Below are positions 48,338-57,289 of a stretch of 64,000 nt of DNA, piece by piece (position 1 is the first letter of the stretch; the number at the start of each line of letters is the position of its first letter). Origin of the DNA: Dokdonella koreensis DS-123 (lineage in GTDB: Bacteria > Pseudomonadota > Gammaproteobacteria > Xanthomonadales > Rhodanobacteraceae); assembly GCF_001632775.1 (NCBI RefSeq), contig NZ_CP015249.1, positions 724,686 to 788,685 on the forward strand. The letters are read 5' to 3'. The notes below the pieces were generated by a model, which worked only from the letters and a program-made list of their open reading frames with translations, was not told the DNA's origin and ran no database searches. The position numbers and the translations under genes were made by a program.

Positions 48338-49195
48338 ATGTCCGGTTCTCCCGGCCAGCTCTGGGTCGTGGCCACCCCGATCGGCAATCTCGACGACCTG
48401 ACGCTGCGCGCCGCCGAGGTGCTGCGCCGCGTCACGGTCATCGCCGCCGAGGACACGCGGCACAGCGCACCGCTGCTGGCGCGCGTCGGCAGTGCCGCCG
48501 CGACCGTCGCGCTGCACGAGTACAACGAGCGCGAGCAGTGCGAGCGGCTGGTCGAGCGCATGCGCCAGGGCGAGGACGTGGCGCTGATCAGCGATGCCGG
48601 CACGCCGCTGGTCAGCGATCCGGGCTTCCGGCTGGTGCGCGCCGCGCGTGCGGCGGGCCTGGTGGTCTCGCCGGTCCCGGGCGCCTGCGCGGCGATCGCG
48701 GCGCTGTCGGTGGCCGGACTGCCGAGCGACCGCTTCGTCTTCGAGGGTTTCCTGCCGGCCAAGCCGGCGGGCCGCCGCGAGCGCCTGCAGCTGCTCGCGG
48801 CCGAAACGCGCACCTTGATCTTCTACGAATCGAGCCACCGCATCGCCGAATCGCTGGCCGACATGGCCGCCGTGTTCGGGCCCGCGCGCGAAGGCGTGCT
48901 CGCGCGCGAGCTGACCAAGCGCTTCGAGACGATCCTGGCCGAGCCGCTCGGCGCGCTCGCCGAGCGCGTCGCCACGGACGCCGACCAGCGTCGCGGCGAG
49001 TTCGTGGTGCTGGTCGGCGGCGCCCACGGTGAGGACGCCGATCGCGTGCTGGCCGAAGGGCGGCGTGTATTCGCCACGCTGACCTCCGAGCTGCCGCCCG
49101 CGCGTGCGGCCAAGCTCGCCGCGGCGATCACCGGTGCGCCGCGAAAAGCCCTGTACGACCACGCGAAAAACGTTCAGCCGGTCCCTCACGAATGA
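48338..49195 (+). CDS. rsmI: 16S rRNA (cytidine-1402-2'-O) methyltransferase
   Basis: 285-residue tetrapyrrole-methylase-fold enzyme that 2'-O-methylates C1402 in the ribosomal P site, which tunes start-codon fidelity. Motifs are LWVVATPIGNLDDLTLRA, VIAAEDTRHSAPLL, EYNEREQ, VALISDAGTPLVSDPGF, PVPGACAAIAALSVAGLPSD and FEGFLPAKPAGR. I prefer ATG 48338 (GAGG upstream); ATG 48317 in the same frame is an alternative. Its 3' side holds the small RNA candidate rather than rnpB or mraZ, the neighbours seen in many relatives. Confidence 0.94.
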   Translation: MSGSPGQLWVVATPIGNLDDLTLRAAEVLRRVTVIAAEDTRHSAPLLARVGSAAATVALHEYNEREQCERLVERMRQGEDVALISDAGTPLVSDPGFRLVRAARAAGLVVSPVPGACAAIAALSVAGLPSDRFVFEGFLPAKPAGRRERLQLLAAETRTLIFYESSHRIAESLADMAAVFGPAREGVLARELTKRFETILAEPLGALAERVATDADQRRGEFVVLVGGAHGEDADRVLAEGRRVFATLTSELPPARAAKLAAAITGAPRKALYDHAKNVQPVPHE

Positions 49196-49323
49196 CGGTT
49201 TCGTTGCAGCCCGGATGGGTACGTCAGGCGCTCTGCTTCAAATAGCCGTCCATAACTTCCCGGCATAACGCGGGTGGAATCGTCGACAAATCATCGATTT
49301 GGACGGCCAAAAAATTTCTGCGA

Positions 49324-49384
49324 CGAAAATTTTCGTATCTTCGCGACCGCGTGTCCGGTTTTCGTGCGGGCCTGCGTTTATAGT
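49324..49384 (+). promoter_or_regulatory. Candidate promoter of the C-rich small RNA
   Basis: TTTATAGT (49377-49384) gives a good -10 (TATAGT) just before the first hairpin. No good -35 is spaced upstream. A perfect 12-bp palindrome CGAAAATTTTCG lies at 49324-49335, about 55 bp upstream of the expected start, in an AT-rich patch unusual for this DNA; it could be an UP element or a regulator site. Confidence 0.45.
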
Positions 49385-49387
49385 CGT

Positions 49388-49506
49388 AGGTATCGGCACT
49401 CCCCCGTACGTGTCGATGCCTGAAAGCAATGGTGTATCCGGTCCCCCTAGTCCCGTATGCGCCTGCACCGCAAACGCCGCCCTGGATGGGCGGCGTTTGT
49501 TTTTTT
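49388..49506 (+). ncRNA. Candidate small RNA with two C5-loop hairpins and intrinsic terminator
   Basis: About 119 nt, non-coding. Hairpin 1: 49388-49398 pairs with 49411-49421 (11 bp including two G-U) and exposes the loop CTCCCCCGTACG. Hairpin 2: 49431-49441 pairs with 49452-49463 (with one mismatch and one bulge) and exposes TCCCCCTAGT. A perfect terminator follows. Two unpaired CCCCC loops could pair with G-rich ribosome-binding sites. The layout recalls the C-rich-loop small RNA sX13 of Xanthomonas, as I remember it; homology was not tested. Processing from the rsmI transcript is an alternative to its own promoter. Confidence 0.65.
49471..49506 (+). terminator. Rho-independent terminator of the small RNA
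   Basis: Perfect 12-bp stem (49471-49482 with 49488-49499), loop TGGAT, followed by seven T residues (49500-49506). One of the two clearest intrinsic terminators in the window. It also bounds the rsmI transcript and faces the convergent DUF3293 gene. Confidence 0.93.
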
Positions 49507-49578
49507 GTGGTCGCCGCGCGGTCCGGCATCGCACGATGGGGCGGCAGGTGACCGCCCGGCGAGTGCGCGGATGCGCGC

Positions 49579-50067
49579 CTACCTTGCCCAGTCGCCGTGG
49601 TCCCGTGCGTCCGTCAGTGCCTCGCGCCAGTCGCGCCGGTAGAGACGCAATCGCAGCCGCCGGTCCGCATCCGCCACGATGATCGCGTTCTGTTCGTGGC
49701 GCACGGCCAGCGCGTCGACGAGTCCCAGCGGCACACCGGCCGCCAGCAGCGACGGTTCGCGCCAGCCGTCGCCATGGCCTGCCGCCGGCAGCACGCGCGC
49801 CCCGGCTTCGCGCAGCTCGGCCAGCAGGCCGCGCTGGCGCCTGCGGTTCTCGGCCGCGGGCAAGGGCTGCGAGTACGGATTGCAGGCGGTCAGCACGGCG
49901 CAGTCCGCACCGCACAGCCAGGCTTCCAGTGTGGGATGCGGCTTGGCGTCGAGCACCAGCGCGATCCGGCGGCCACCCGGCAGGCGTACGGCGTAGTGCG
50001 CGGCGCGGTACAGCGCCAGCAGCCGGCGTGCCGACGCGGCGACCGCGGCCGGCGCGTGCGCGTTCAC
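49579..50067 (-). CDS. DUF3293 family protein
   Basis: 162 residues of the DUF3293 type, of unknown function. Visible features are ALYRAAHYAVRLPGGRRIAL, the aromatic/Asn-Pro block VLTACNPYSQPLPAAENRRR, VLPAAGHGDGWREPSLLA and the end VRHEQNAIIVADADRRLRL. The NPxS and GW-EPS motifs are the family signature as I recall it. No signal peptide. GTG 50067 overlaps the kmo stop (GTGA), so it is translated with kmo; a link to kynurenine metabolism is only inferred from this coupling. Confidence 0.7.
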   Translation of the reverse strand: MNAHAPAAVAASARRLLALYRAAHYAVRLPGGRRIALVLDAKPHPTLEAWLCGADCAVLTACNPYSQPLPAAENRRRQRGLLAELREAGARVLPAAGHGDGWREPSLLAAGVPLGLVDALAVRHEQNAIIVADADRRLRLRLYRRDWREALTDARDHGDWAR

Positions 50068-51473
50068 ACCGGCAGCGGCGGCAACCGCGTGCGGACCGCG
50101 GCGTCGACGGCGGCCAGGTCGATCTCGTCCAGCCGCTGCTTGCCGGCGGTGAAGCCGCGCAGCAGTTCGCTCTGCAGGCGGCCCCGCTCGAACGCGACCG
50201 CGTACGGCATCCGCGTGAACGTGACCATCGCGTAGCGCGGCATCCACAACGACGGATGGCGCTCGGCCAGCTGGCGGTCCAGCGCGCGCATCAGCAGGAA
50301 GTCCGCATCGTCCACGCGATCGCGCATCTCGACGTAGTTCTCCAGCGCCATCGCCGCGATCGCGTCGGCATTGGGCTTGCGCCGGCGCGCGAACTCCGCG
50401 AACACCGCCTCGCACGCGGTGGGCCGCTCGGCGAGCAGGTCGGCCAGCTCCACCGCATCCTCGAAGCCGCAGTTCATGCCCTGGCCGTGGAACGGCACGA
50501 TCGCATGCGCCGCATCGCCGACCAGCAGCGCCTGGCCACCGTGATGCCAGCGATCGAGGTAGAGCGTGGACAGCACGCCGATCGGGTTGGCGGCGAAATC
50601 CGCCTCCAGGTCCGGGATCAGGGCCAGTGCGTCGTGGAACTCGCGCGCGAAGAACGCGCGCGCCGCTGCCGGAGCGGGAATCGTCGCGAAGCTCGGGTCG
50701 CCCTCGTTGGCCAGGAACAGCGTCACCGTGAAGCTGCCTTCGGCATTGGGCAGCGCGATGCACATGTAACTGCCGCGCGGCCAGATGTGCAGCGCATTGG
50801 GTTCGATCGCGAAGCGCTCGCCGCGTGCCTGCGCCGCGGCCTGTTCCGATGACAACGCGCTGGCGGGAAGCGCCGGAAGCGGCGGGATTTCCAGTTCCTT
50901 GTAGCCGTGGCCGAGCGGCTCGATCCGCTCGCCGAGCGGCGCCACCGCATTCATCGCCGCGCGCAGGGCCGAGCCGGCGCCGTCCGCGCCGACCACCGAG
51001 GTGGCCACGTGCGTACGGGTGCTGCCGTCGGCCTCGTCGTGGAACGTCAGCGTCACCGCATCGCCGAAGTGCGCCGCCTCCAGCCGCTGGTCGAAGTGCA
51101 TGCGCGCCCCCGCCGCTTCCGCCGCATCGATCAGCGCGATGTTGAGGCGGCCGCGGCTGATCGACCAGATCACTTCCGAATCGTCGCGGCCGTAGCGCAG
51201 CAGTTCAGTGCGCCCGTCCGGGTGGTGCACCATGCGCCCGCGCATCATGACCGCCAGTTCCATCACCCGCTCGGTCAGGCCAGCCAGGCGCAGCCCATGC
51301 AGGCCGCGCTCGGCCAGCGCCAGGTTGATCGATCGCCCGCCCGCGTAGCCGACCCGCCGCGGATCGGGCCGGCGCTCGAACACCTCCACCGCGAAGCCGC
51401 GCTGCGCGAGCAGGGTGGCCAGGAGCGCGCCGACCAGGCCGGCGCCGACGAGTGTGATGGCGGGACGATTCAT
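50064..51473 (-). CDS. kmo: Kynurenine 3-monooxygenase
   Basis: 469-residue FAD enzyme that hydroxylates L-kynurenine to 3-hydroxykynurenine with NADPH and O2. Motifs are the FAD fold ITLVGAGLVGALLATLLAQRG, then RRVGYAGGRSINLALAERGL, VVGADGAGSALR and LLVGDAAHAIVPFHGQGMNCG. RSINLALSERG- and FHGQGMNAGFED-type blocks distinguish KMO from other PHBH-like hydroxylases. ATG 51473 gives the canonical N-terminus. The other kynurenine genes (kynU, acmsD) lie on the same strand 8 kb upstream. The C-terminal membrane segment of eukaryotic KMO is absent. Confidence 0.93.
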   Translation of the reverse strand: MNRPAITLVGAGLVGALLATLLAQRGFAVEVFERRPDPRRVGYAGGRSINLALAERGLHGLRLAGLTERVMELAVMMRGRMVHHPDGRTELLRYGRDDSEVIWSISRGRLNIALIDAAEAAGARMHFDQRLEAAHFGDAVTLTFHDEADGSTRTHVATSVVGADGAGSALRAAMNAVAPLGERIEPLGHGYKELEIPPLPALPASALSSEQAAAQARGERFAIEPNALHIWPRGSYMCIALPNAEGSFTVTLFLANEGDPSFATIPAPAAARAFFAREFHDALALIPDLEADFAANPIGVLSTLYLDRWHHGGQALLVGDAAHAIVPFHGQGMNCGFEDAVELADLLAERPTACEAVFAEFARRRKPNADAIAAMALENYVEMRDRVDDADFLLMRALDRQLAERHPSLWMPRYAMVTFTRMPYAVAFERGRLQSELLRGFTAGKQRLDEIDLAAVDAAVRTRLPPLPV

Positions 51474-51684
51474 GCGGGCCTGTGCGGCAGTGGCGGGGAC
51501 GCCGATTCTGCCTGCTGGTGCCGCGTCGATCCATGCTTGACCGGTCGCGGTCGCCACAGCCTGTGCTGCCAGGGGCTGGGGCGTCAGGGCCGGCAGCGCG
51601 GCATGCAAGCCGCGGGTGCGAAGGCCCCGGCCGGGGTGTCGCGGGCGCTGTGTCCGGCAGCGGGGGGCGTGCCGGCGGCCGCGG

Positions 51685-53865
51685 CTAGGTCGGCCACGGC
51701 CCCGGGCGCACCAGCCACTCGATCGGCGCCGCCTTGCCGAGCAGGTTGCCTTGCACCCATTCCACGCCCAGCTCCTTCATGCAGCCGAACACCTCGGCGT
51801 TCTCGACATACTCGGCCACCGCCTCCGCACCGAATGCATGCGCGATCGTGACCGAGGCGCGCACCAGCTGGTAGTCGCTGTCGATGCGCAACGCGTTGCG
51901 CACGAACGAACCGTCGATCTTGAGCATGTCGAACGGGAGCTGCTTGAGGCGCTCGAAGCTCTGCATGCCGGTGCCGAAGTCGTCGATCGCCACGTGACAG
52001 CCGAGCATGCGCAGGTCGTTCAGGCAGCGACGGCTGACCTCCAGGTCCGAGATCGCCGCCGACTCGGTGATCTCGAAGCAGAACACGTCCGATGCCAGCG
52101 GGGGGTTGCGCATCAGCCCGAGCAGCTCGCGCACGAATCCCGGCGAGGTGATGCTCTGGGCCGTCAGGTTGATGCCGATGTGCTGCATGTGTCCCAGCTG
52201 CTGGCGGTTCGCGCGGATCCAGCGGAACAGCTCGCGGATCACCGCGCGGTCCAGCTCCACCAGCCGGCCGGCCGCCTCCAGCTCGTGCGTGAAGTGCGCC
52301 GGCGAGAGCAGCTCCCCTTCGGGCGTACGCAGCCGGCAGACCACCTCGCCAGCCGACACCGGGCCGCGCTGCGGATCGTCGATGCGACGCATCGGCTGGA
52401 AGTACAGCGCCACCTCGCCGGTGCGCAGCAGGGCCAGCGTGTTGGAGGCCTCGTCCAGTTTCTTGCGCTGCGCCGCCGCCACGTCCTGCATGCGCGCGGT
52501 ATCGCCCTCCTTCAGCGGCATGACCTCGCGCAGGATGCGCGCCTGGAACGCCGCCTGCGACGCCGCGATGATCGCCGCGTCCAGTCCGGCCGCCTGGCTG
52601 TTGCGGATGCGCGCATGTCCCACGTACGGCACCACGCGGTAGTGGATGCCGTTCCACTCGAAATCGAAGCTCTCCAGCCGCTGCAGGACCTGCTGCCAGT
52701 CCGGATGGCGCTGGTCCTCGCTGCGGCGCATCAGCACGAACTGCGCACTGGTCACGTAGTACGGTGCCACGCGCTCGGCCAGCCGCGCCGCCACGGCCTG
52801 CATCAGCGCCGTGTGCGCATTCAGGCCAAGTCCGGCCAGCAGGCGGTCCGCGTTGTCGACCACCAGGTAGCCTAGTTCCTCGTCGGTGCCGTCGTCCGCG
52901 GCCACGCGCCGGCGCAGCGCCTTGAGGTTCGGCAGGCCGGTCAGGCTGTCGTAGCTCGCTTCCTCGATCAGGCGCTCGTGCATCAGCCGGCCGTCGCGGG
53001 TCGCCACGTGCAGGACCAGCAGCAGCACCTCCAGCACCAGCAGTTCCAGGCCCAGCAGCACCGGCTGCAGCAGGTTGGTCGCCTCGTCGGCACGCTCGGC
53101 CACCGCGTAGACCAGGATCAGCATCACGCCGGCCACGGCCGGCATCGACCAGCGTGCCGGCAGCCGCATCACGCACCAGGCCATCGCTGCCGCGGCCAGC
53201 AGCCGGTAGGAGAGCATCCACGCGCCGAGCGATTCGCCGAACGCCGTGCCCTGCCAGCGACCCAGGACGAAGCCGAGCCCGAGCAGCACCGCCGCCGGCA
53301 GCACCGCGTCCGCGCGCAGCCGCCGCTCGGCGCCGTCCTCGGTCAGCCAGAACGCCGCCGGCAGCGTCAGCACCAGGATGCCCAGGTGCGTGGCCACCGC
53401 CGCCTCGACGATGCGCTCGACCAGTGGCGGCGCCGGCTGGTCCAGGGCCAGCAGCGGTATCAGCACCGCCGCCGAGCCGGAGAGCACCGGCAGCAGCAGC
53501 AGGCAGACACCGACGAAGCGCAGGATGTCGCCGGTGCCCAGCGGCGCGGCGTTCGCGCGCGGCCAGCCCGCCAACCGGGCGCCACCCACCGCCAGCAGGA
53601 AATGCACGGCGTAGAGCGGTACGCCGATCAGCGCCCGCGCGCCGTAGACCGGCCAGACCTGCGCGATCCAGGTCAGCGCGGTCGCGCCCAGGCAGATCGC
53701 CAGCACGCGGCGGCCCGGGTCGAACATCGCGATCGTCAACAGCAGGCCCGCCTGCAGGTACAGCAGCGAGCTGGCCGGCACGCCGGCCATCGGCACCTGG
53801 AACAGCCGGAGCAGCACGCAGGCGGCCGCCAAGGCGGCGGCCAGGAGCAGGTTTCTGGACGTCAC
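51685..53865 (-). CDS. Membrane protein with degenerate GGDEF and EAL domains
   Basis: 726 residues. The N-terminal half (1 to about 290) is a membrane sensor with about eight to nine spans, MASE-like. A GGDEF-type domain follows (about 305-435, YDSLTGLPNLKALRRRV), but its active loop reads SAQFVLMRR, so it cannot make c-di-GMP. The EAL domain (about 470-715) has GEVVCRL in place of EAL, with Glu kept, plus INLTAQSI, CFEITES, AIDDFGTGMQSFERLKQLPF, LKIDGSFV and VQGNLLGK. Most metal ligands seem intact, so phosphodiesterase activity is possible. Start GTG 53865. It separates kmo from kynU. Confidence 0.85.
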   Translation of the reverse strand: MTSRNLLLAAALAAACVLLRLFQVPMAGVPASSLLYLQAGLLLTIAMFDPGRRVLAICLGATALTWIAQVWPVYGARALIGVPLYAVHFLLAVGGARLAGWPRANAAPLGTGDILRFVGVCLLLLPVLSGSAAVLIPLLALDQPAPPLVERIVEAAVATHLGILVLTLPAAFWLTEDGAERRLRADAVLPAAVLLGLGFVLGRWQGTAFGESLGAWMLSYRLLAAAAMAWCVMRLPARWSMPAVAGVMLILVYAVAERADEATNLLQPVLLGLELLVLEVLLLVLHVATRDGRLMHERLIEEASYDSLTGLPNLKALRRRVAADDGTDEELGYLVVDNADRLLAGLGLNAHTALMQAVAARLAERVAPYYVTSAQFVLMRRSEDQRHPDWQQVLQRLESFDFEWNGIHYRVVPYVGHARIRNSQAAGLDAAIIAASQAAFQARILREVMPLKEGDTARMQDVAAAQRKKLDEASNTLALLRTGEVALYFQPMRRIDDPQRGPVSAGEVVCRLRTPEGELLSPAHFTHELEAAGRLVELDRAVIRELFRWIRANRQQLGHMQHIGINLTAQSITSPGFVRELLGLMRNPPLASDVFCFEITESAAISDLEVSRRCLNDLRMLGCHVAIDDFGTGMQSFERLKQLPFDMLKIDGSFVRNALRIDSDYQLVRASVTIAHAFGAEAVAEYVENAEVFGCMKELGVEWVQGNLLGKAAPIEWLVRPGPWPT

Positions 53866-54176
53866 AGCTCTTAGGTCCCCCGCATGCGTTGCACCCGGAC
53901 GGGACGGAGCGGTTCAGGCCCTCCTTCCCCTGGCGGCAACGATACCGCGAACGCGTGGCGTTTGCGCGTGCGGGCGGATAAGCGGTCCGGCCTCCGGTAC
54001 GCGTCCGTCAGGCGCCAGAAGCCACTCCTGCGACAGGCTCTTCCAGTGCCGGACAACGAGCCGGCTCTCCGATTCGGCCGCTACTCACGGTTGCGCGGAT
54101 TCTCTGGGGCATGCGCGTCTTGTCGCAGTCATTCAGGGCCATTCGGCTGTCCGTAAACAGGGAAACAGGGGTGTAC
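53866..54176. other. Divergent intergenic region between the EAL gene and the metalloprotease gene
   Basis: 311 bp with no supported gene. It must contain the promoters of both flanking genes, but I see no well-spaced -35/-10 pair and no strong palindrome. G+C falls toward the right end, marking the left border of the lower-GC island. Confidence 0.4.
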
Positions 54177-55735
54177 ATGTCGCGGTGGTCGAAGGCGTTG
54201 CAGTGGATTGTCATGGGTGTGCGATGGCGGCGATTCCCGCGCTCGCGCAGGAGCAGCCGCCGAGGCTGTTCACGCAAGTGCAGACACAGGAGCCGCCGGC
54301 CGAGCCGGGTCCCTGGTCGCAGACGTGGCATATCGAGATTGATCAGCAGGCGATCCAGCAGCCGGCTGAGGCAATTACGTTGAATCTTCCGGGACAGCGT
54401 GAAATCGTTGTCCACCGGGAGTTCTGGTCGCCGAGGCAGGGCTACATGATCCTGCTGGTCGGTGATGGCCCGGAGACGATCGAGCTGCCGGATCCGAACG
54501 TCGCTCCCGAAGATTTTTCGTGGCGCTGGTACGGGCGAACGGACGGCTACGTCGTTGCGTTGACCTTCGAGAAGGGCTATCTGGCCGGGCGCATCTGGGG
54601 GTCGGGCGGGAAGTACGCGTTGAATCCCCGCGAGGGCAAGCGGACAGAGCTGGGACTCGTCAATCCGGACTGGTGGCAGCTTCATCCGGAGCGGAACGAG
54701 CCGCCGCAGATGGCGGTGAATGACTCCCAAAGCGAACTGCCCCTGGAGCCGGCGACGAACGAGCACCCGGCCGGGCCTGGCAGCTGGGATCTCTCATGCC
54801 CGGGTCCTTTGCCTACGGCGGTCAGCAAGATTGATGTATTGGTGCTGTACACGTCGGCAGTTTTCATCGCGAACGGAAGCACGCTCGGCGGAGTCAGGGT
54901 GGTGGCGCAAAGGGAAATCGACGAGGCCAACCAGAGTCTCCGCAATAGCCTGGTTAACTCCGTCAGGTTCTACTTGAGTGGAATCCAAGCCGTTCCGGAG
55001 ACCGCATCGCCGCCTTACGATCTTGCCTCCATTGCGGTTGGTCTGAATCGATTGGCCGGAACAATAGAGACGCCCGGTGTGTATCCCGGTTGGACCTATC
55101 CAGGCACCCCGGCGGTCAGGGCGCTGAGGGATACGTATGGTGCGGATATAGTCGCTCTTGCCCGAAAAGATGGGACTGAAGAACTTTCATGCGGAGTGGC
55201 TTTTGTTCAGCGGTACTACAACTACTCTCCGCCGATCGGGCCGGGGCCGGAGTTTGAAAGAAAGGCCTATATGGTATTCGACCCCGATTGTGCCGCCGAT
55301 CGTCTGAATTTTGCTCATGAGCTGGGGCATTTGCTGGGCATGGAGCATGATCCCGCCAATATGGAGATGCCGAGCTCCGGATTTCCTTCCTGTCCGTGGT
55401 CATTCGGTCACCGCAACGCAAATCTGGCACAACCGCAATTTGCGTTCCGTACCGTCATGTCCTATTCGAGAAACACGGGCGCCGCTGGTCCGTTGTGTTC
55501 AAGTGATGCAGCGTGCCCTCTGATCGATGCTTATTCCAATCCTGGACTCTCGTGGGCTGGAAGCTTGTTCGAGACGGGGACCTTTCCGGGCGCAGTGCCG
55601 ATAGGGCGCAATGTAGGAGAGCCGCCTTTTACCTATCCGCCATCGAAGGCCAATGATACTCTGGCGCGCATAGCGCCTATCGTCGAGGCTTTTCGCGCAC
55701 GTCCTGACAGGATTTTTGCCAATGGATTTCAATAG
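54177..55735 (+). CDS. Secreted M12/reprolysin-like zinc metalloprotease, frameshifted in the signal peptide
   Basis: About 519 residues if the frame is restored. Zinc motif HELGHLLGMEHD (near 380) gives HExxHxxGxxH, and the Met-turn is TVMSYSR. A ~180-residue prodomain-like part precedes KIDVLVLYTSAVF. ATG 54177 has AGGGG five bases upstream and starts MSRWSKALQWIVMG; after that frame breaks, the frame one base back continues GCAMAAIPALAQEQ. Joined, they form a perfect signal peptide. One extra G in the GGG at 54213-54215 would restore it. The chain ends DRIFANGFQ. The stop overlaps the next start. Confidence 0.8.
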
Positions 55736-57182
55736 AGCCCTATTGACTGGGGTGTTCCTGTTCGGGGCTGGCGAGGCCTCGGCAGCTCTCTTGCTTGGGG
55801 CTCCGGTTCTGGAAACGTACAGTCACTGGGGTGAGCCAGCGTTCGGCCCGTGCGGAGGTCCCGTTCTCTCTCGAACAGCCACCTATCTGACATTCTTGTG
55901 CGTGTCCGGAGACGTAGTGGCAGGAGATGAGAATGATCGTGCCGACAGCTTTCTGTTGAACAGGACGACTCGAGAAGTCGTGAGGGTCAGTGTCGATAGC
56001 GCTCAACAAGATTATCGATTCGATAGCGGATGGGGTATCCCCTCCGACGATGGCAGCATGGTGCTTTTCGGATCGAACGGACCGTTGGATCCGGTTCTGC
56101 CGTGGAAGTATTATGATTACGGGATAGGGAATGTTTTCCTGCGTGACATTCTCTCTGGCACTACTGTGCTGGTGGGCAAGGATTTTCTGGGTGCTTCAAG
56201 ATTCAGTGGGACTGTGCTCAGTGCGGCTGGTTTCGAGTCGGACGAAGTGATGTTCGCCAGTACGGACAATCTCTTGGGGGAGACGGATGCAAATGGTCCT
56301 TTTGCCTACGATATCTATATAAGGAACTGGCGGACCGGACGTGTGGAGTTGATTTCCGGTGCGGATGGCAAGGTTCAAGGGGATTGCGGGTCCGGGACGG
56401 TAGGTGTGTTATCCAGGGACGGACGTTATGTGGTTTTTGATAGCTGCTCAAGTAATCTGACCGACGATAATCCACAGCAGGTCAGTAATCTGTTCATTCA
56501 TGATCGTCTTACGGGAGAAAAGCGCCGCCTGACCCGGCCCTGGCATGGTGGCGAGTTCTCTTATCGTTGGGTCGCCTACGTGTTTGGAGTGGGGGCGCGT
56601 CGAATCATTGCCGATCGTTATGTGACGTTCTTTTCGAATGGAACAGAGTTCGTTGAGGGAATTGGATCAGATTCTTATAACTATAATTCTTATTTACTCG
56701 ACATTCGCGATGGGAGTATCGAGCTGGTCAGCCGCGCCTGGGATGGATCGCCTGCGGCACGAGGCGGGACGAACATCGACATGAGTGCCGACGGTCGATA
56801 CATCGCGTTTGCGTCGCTCTCGCCGGACATTCTGCCCAGTCCTGAAGCCACGCCCGCTATCTACGTGAAAGACCGCTGGACCGGAGAGGTCGTCAATGCG
56901 AGTGCCCCACTGGGCGCAATGCATCCGAGCATTGTTGCCAACCTGGATCTGTCCGACGACGGTTCAACACTGGCCTTTGCGTGGCGCTATCCGGAGACGG
57001 CACCGGCGCCTTATACCGGCCGCACGTTGGTCTATACCGTCTCGATCGGCAGCACGCCGACCGAGCCGCCTGCGCCCGAGCCGGTGCCATCGATGGGTGC
57101 CATCGCGCGTACCGGCGCCGCGATCGTCTTGCTGTTCGCCGGTTTGGGGTGGTTGAGATCGCGACGGTTCCGCGTGAGCTAG
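55722..57182 (+). CDS. Secreted beta-propeller (TolB/PD40-like) protein with C-terminal CTERM-like anchor, copy A
   Basis: 486 residues. The signal peptide is MDFNRALLTGVFLFGAGEAS. The body has repeated propeller blades: VLSRDGRYVVFDSCSSNL, MSADGRYIAFASLSP and LSDDGSTLAFAWRYP. The C-terminus has PEPVPSM, a hydrophobic helix GAAIVLLFAGLGWL and RSRRFRVS, i.e. the motif-helix-basic order of PEP-CTERM/IPTL-CTERM sorting signals. ATG 55722 lies inside the last codons of the protease (14-bp overlap, AGGA upstream), so the pair is coupled. It probably binds or protects a protein partner at the cell surface; function is unknown. Confidence 0.75.
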   Translation: MDFNRALLTGVFLFGAGEASAALLLGAPVLETYSHWGEPAFGPCGGPVLSRTATYLTFLCVSGDVVAGDENDRADSFLLNRTTREVVRVSVDSAQQDYRFDSGWGIPSDDGSMVLFGSNGPLDPVLPWKYYDYGIGNVFLRDILSGTTVLVGKDFLGASRFSGTVLSAAGFESDEVMFASTDNLLGETDANGPFAYDIYIRNWRTGRVELISGADGKVQGDCGSGTVGVLSRDGRYVVFDSCSSNLTDDNPQQVSNLFIHDRLTGEKRRLTRPWHGGEFSYRWVAYVFGVGARRIIADRYVTFFSNGTEFVEGIGSDSYNYNSYLLDIRDGSIELVSRAWDGSPAARGGTNIDMSADGRYIAFASLSPDILPSPEATPAIYVKDRWTGEVVNASAPLGAMHPSIVANLDLSDDGSTLAFAWRYPETAPAPYTGRTLVYTVSIGSTPTEPPAPEPVPSMGAIARTGAAIVLLFAGLGWLRSRRFRVS

Positions 57183-57289
57183 CAGGTTCGCCCGCCGATG
57201 CTGGCGAACACATCAATGGTGTCGCGCGGGCAGTGCACCGCGATCCACTGGGCTGTCACCGAAACAACAGCGGCGCCAGATGCGAGCGA

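Noticed and set aside
49224-49529. 101-codon open frame on the minus strand
   Set aside because: It is antisense to the small RNA and terminator, lacks a ribosome site, and its codon use is unlike neighbouring genes.
49196-49578. RNase P RNA (rnpB) expected 3' of rsmI
   Set aside because: The conserved GAGGAAAGTCCGGGCT and ACAGAAACGGCTTA-type blocks are absent and the space is too short for the full RNA with its flanks.
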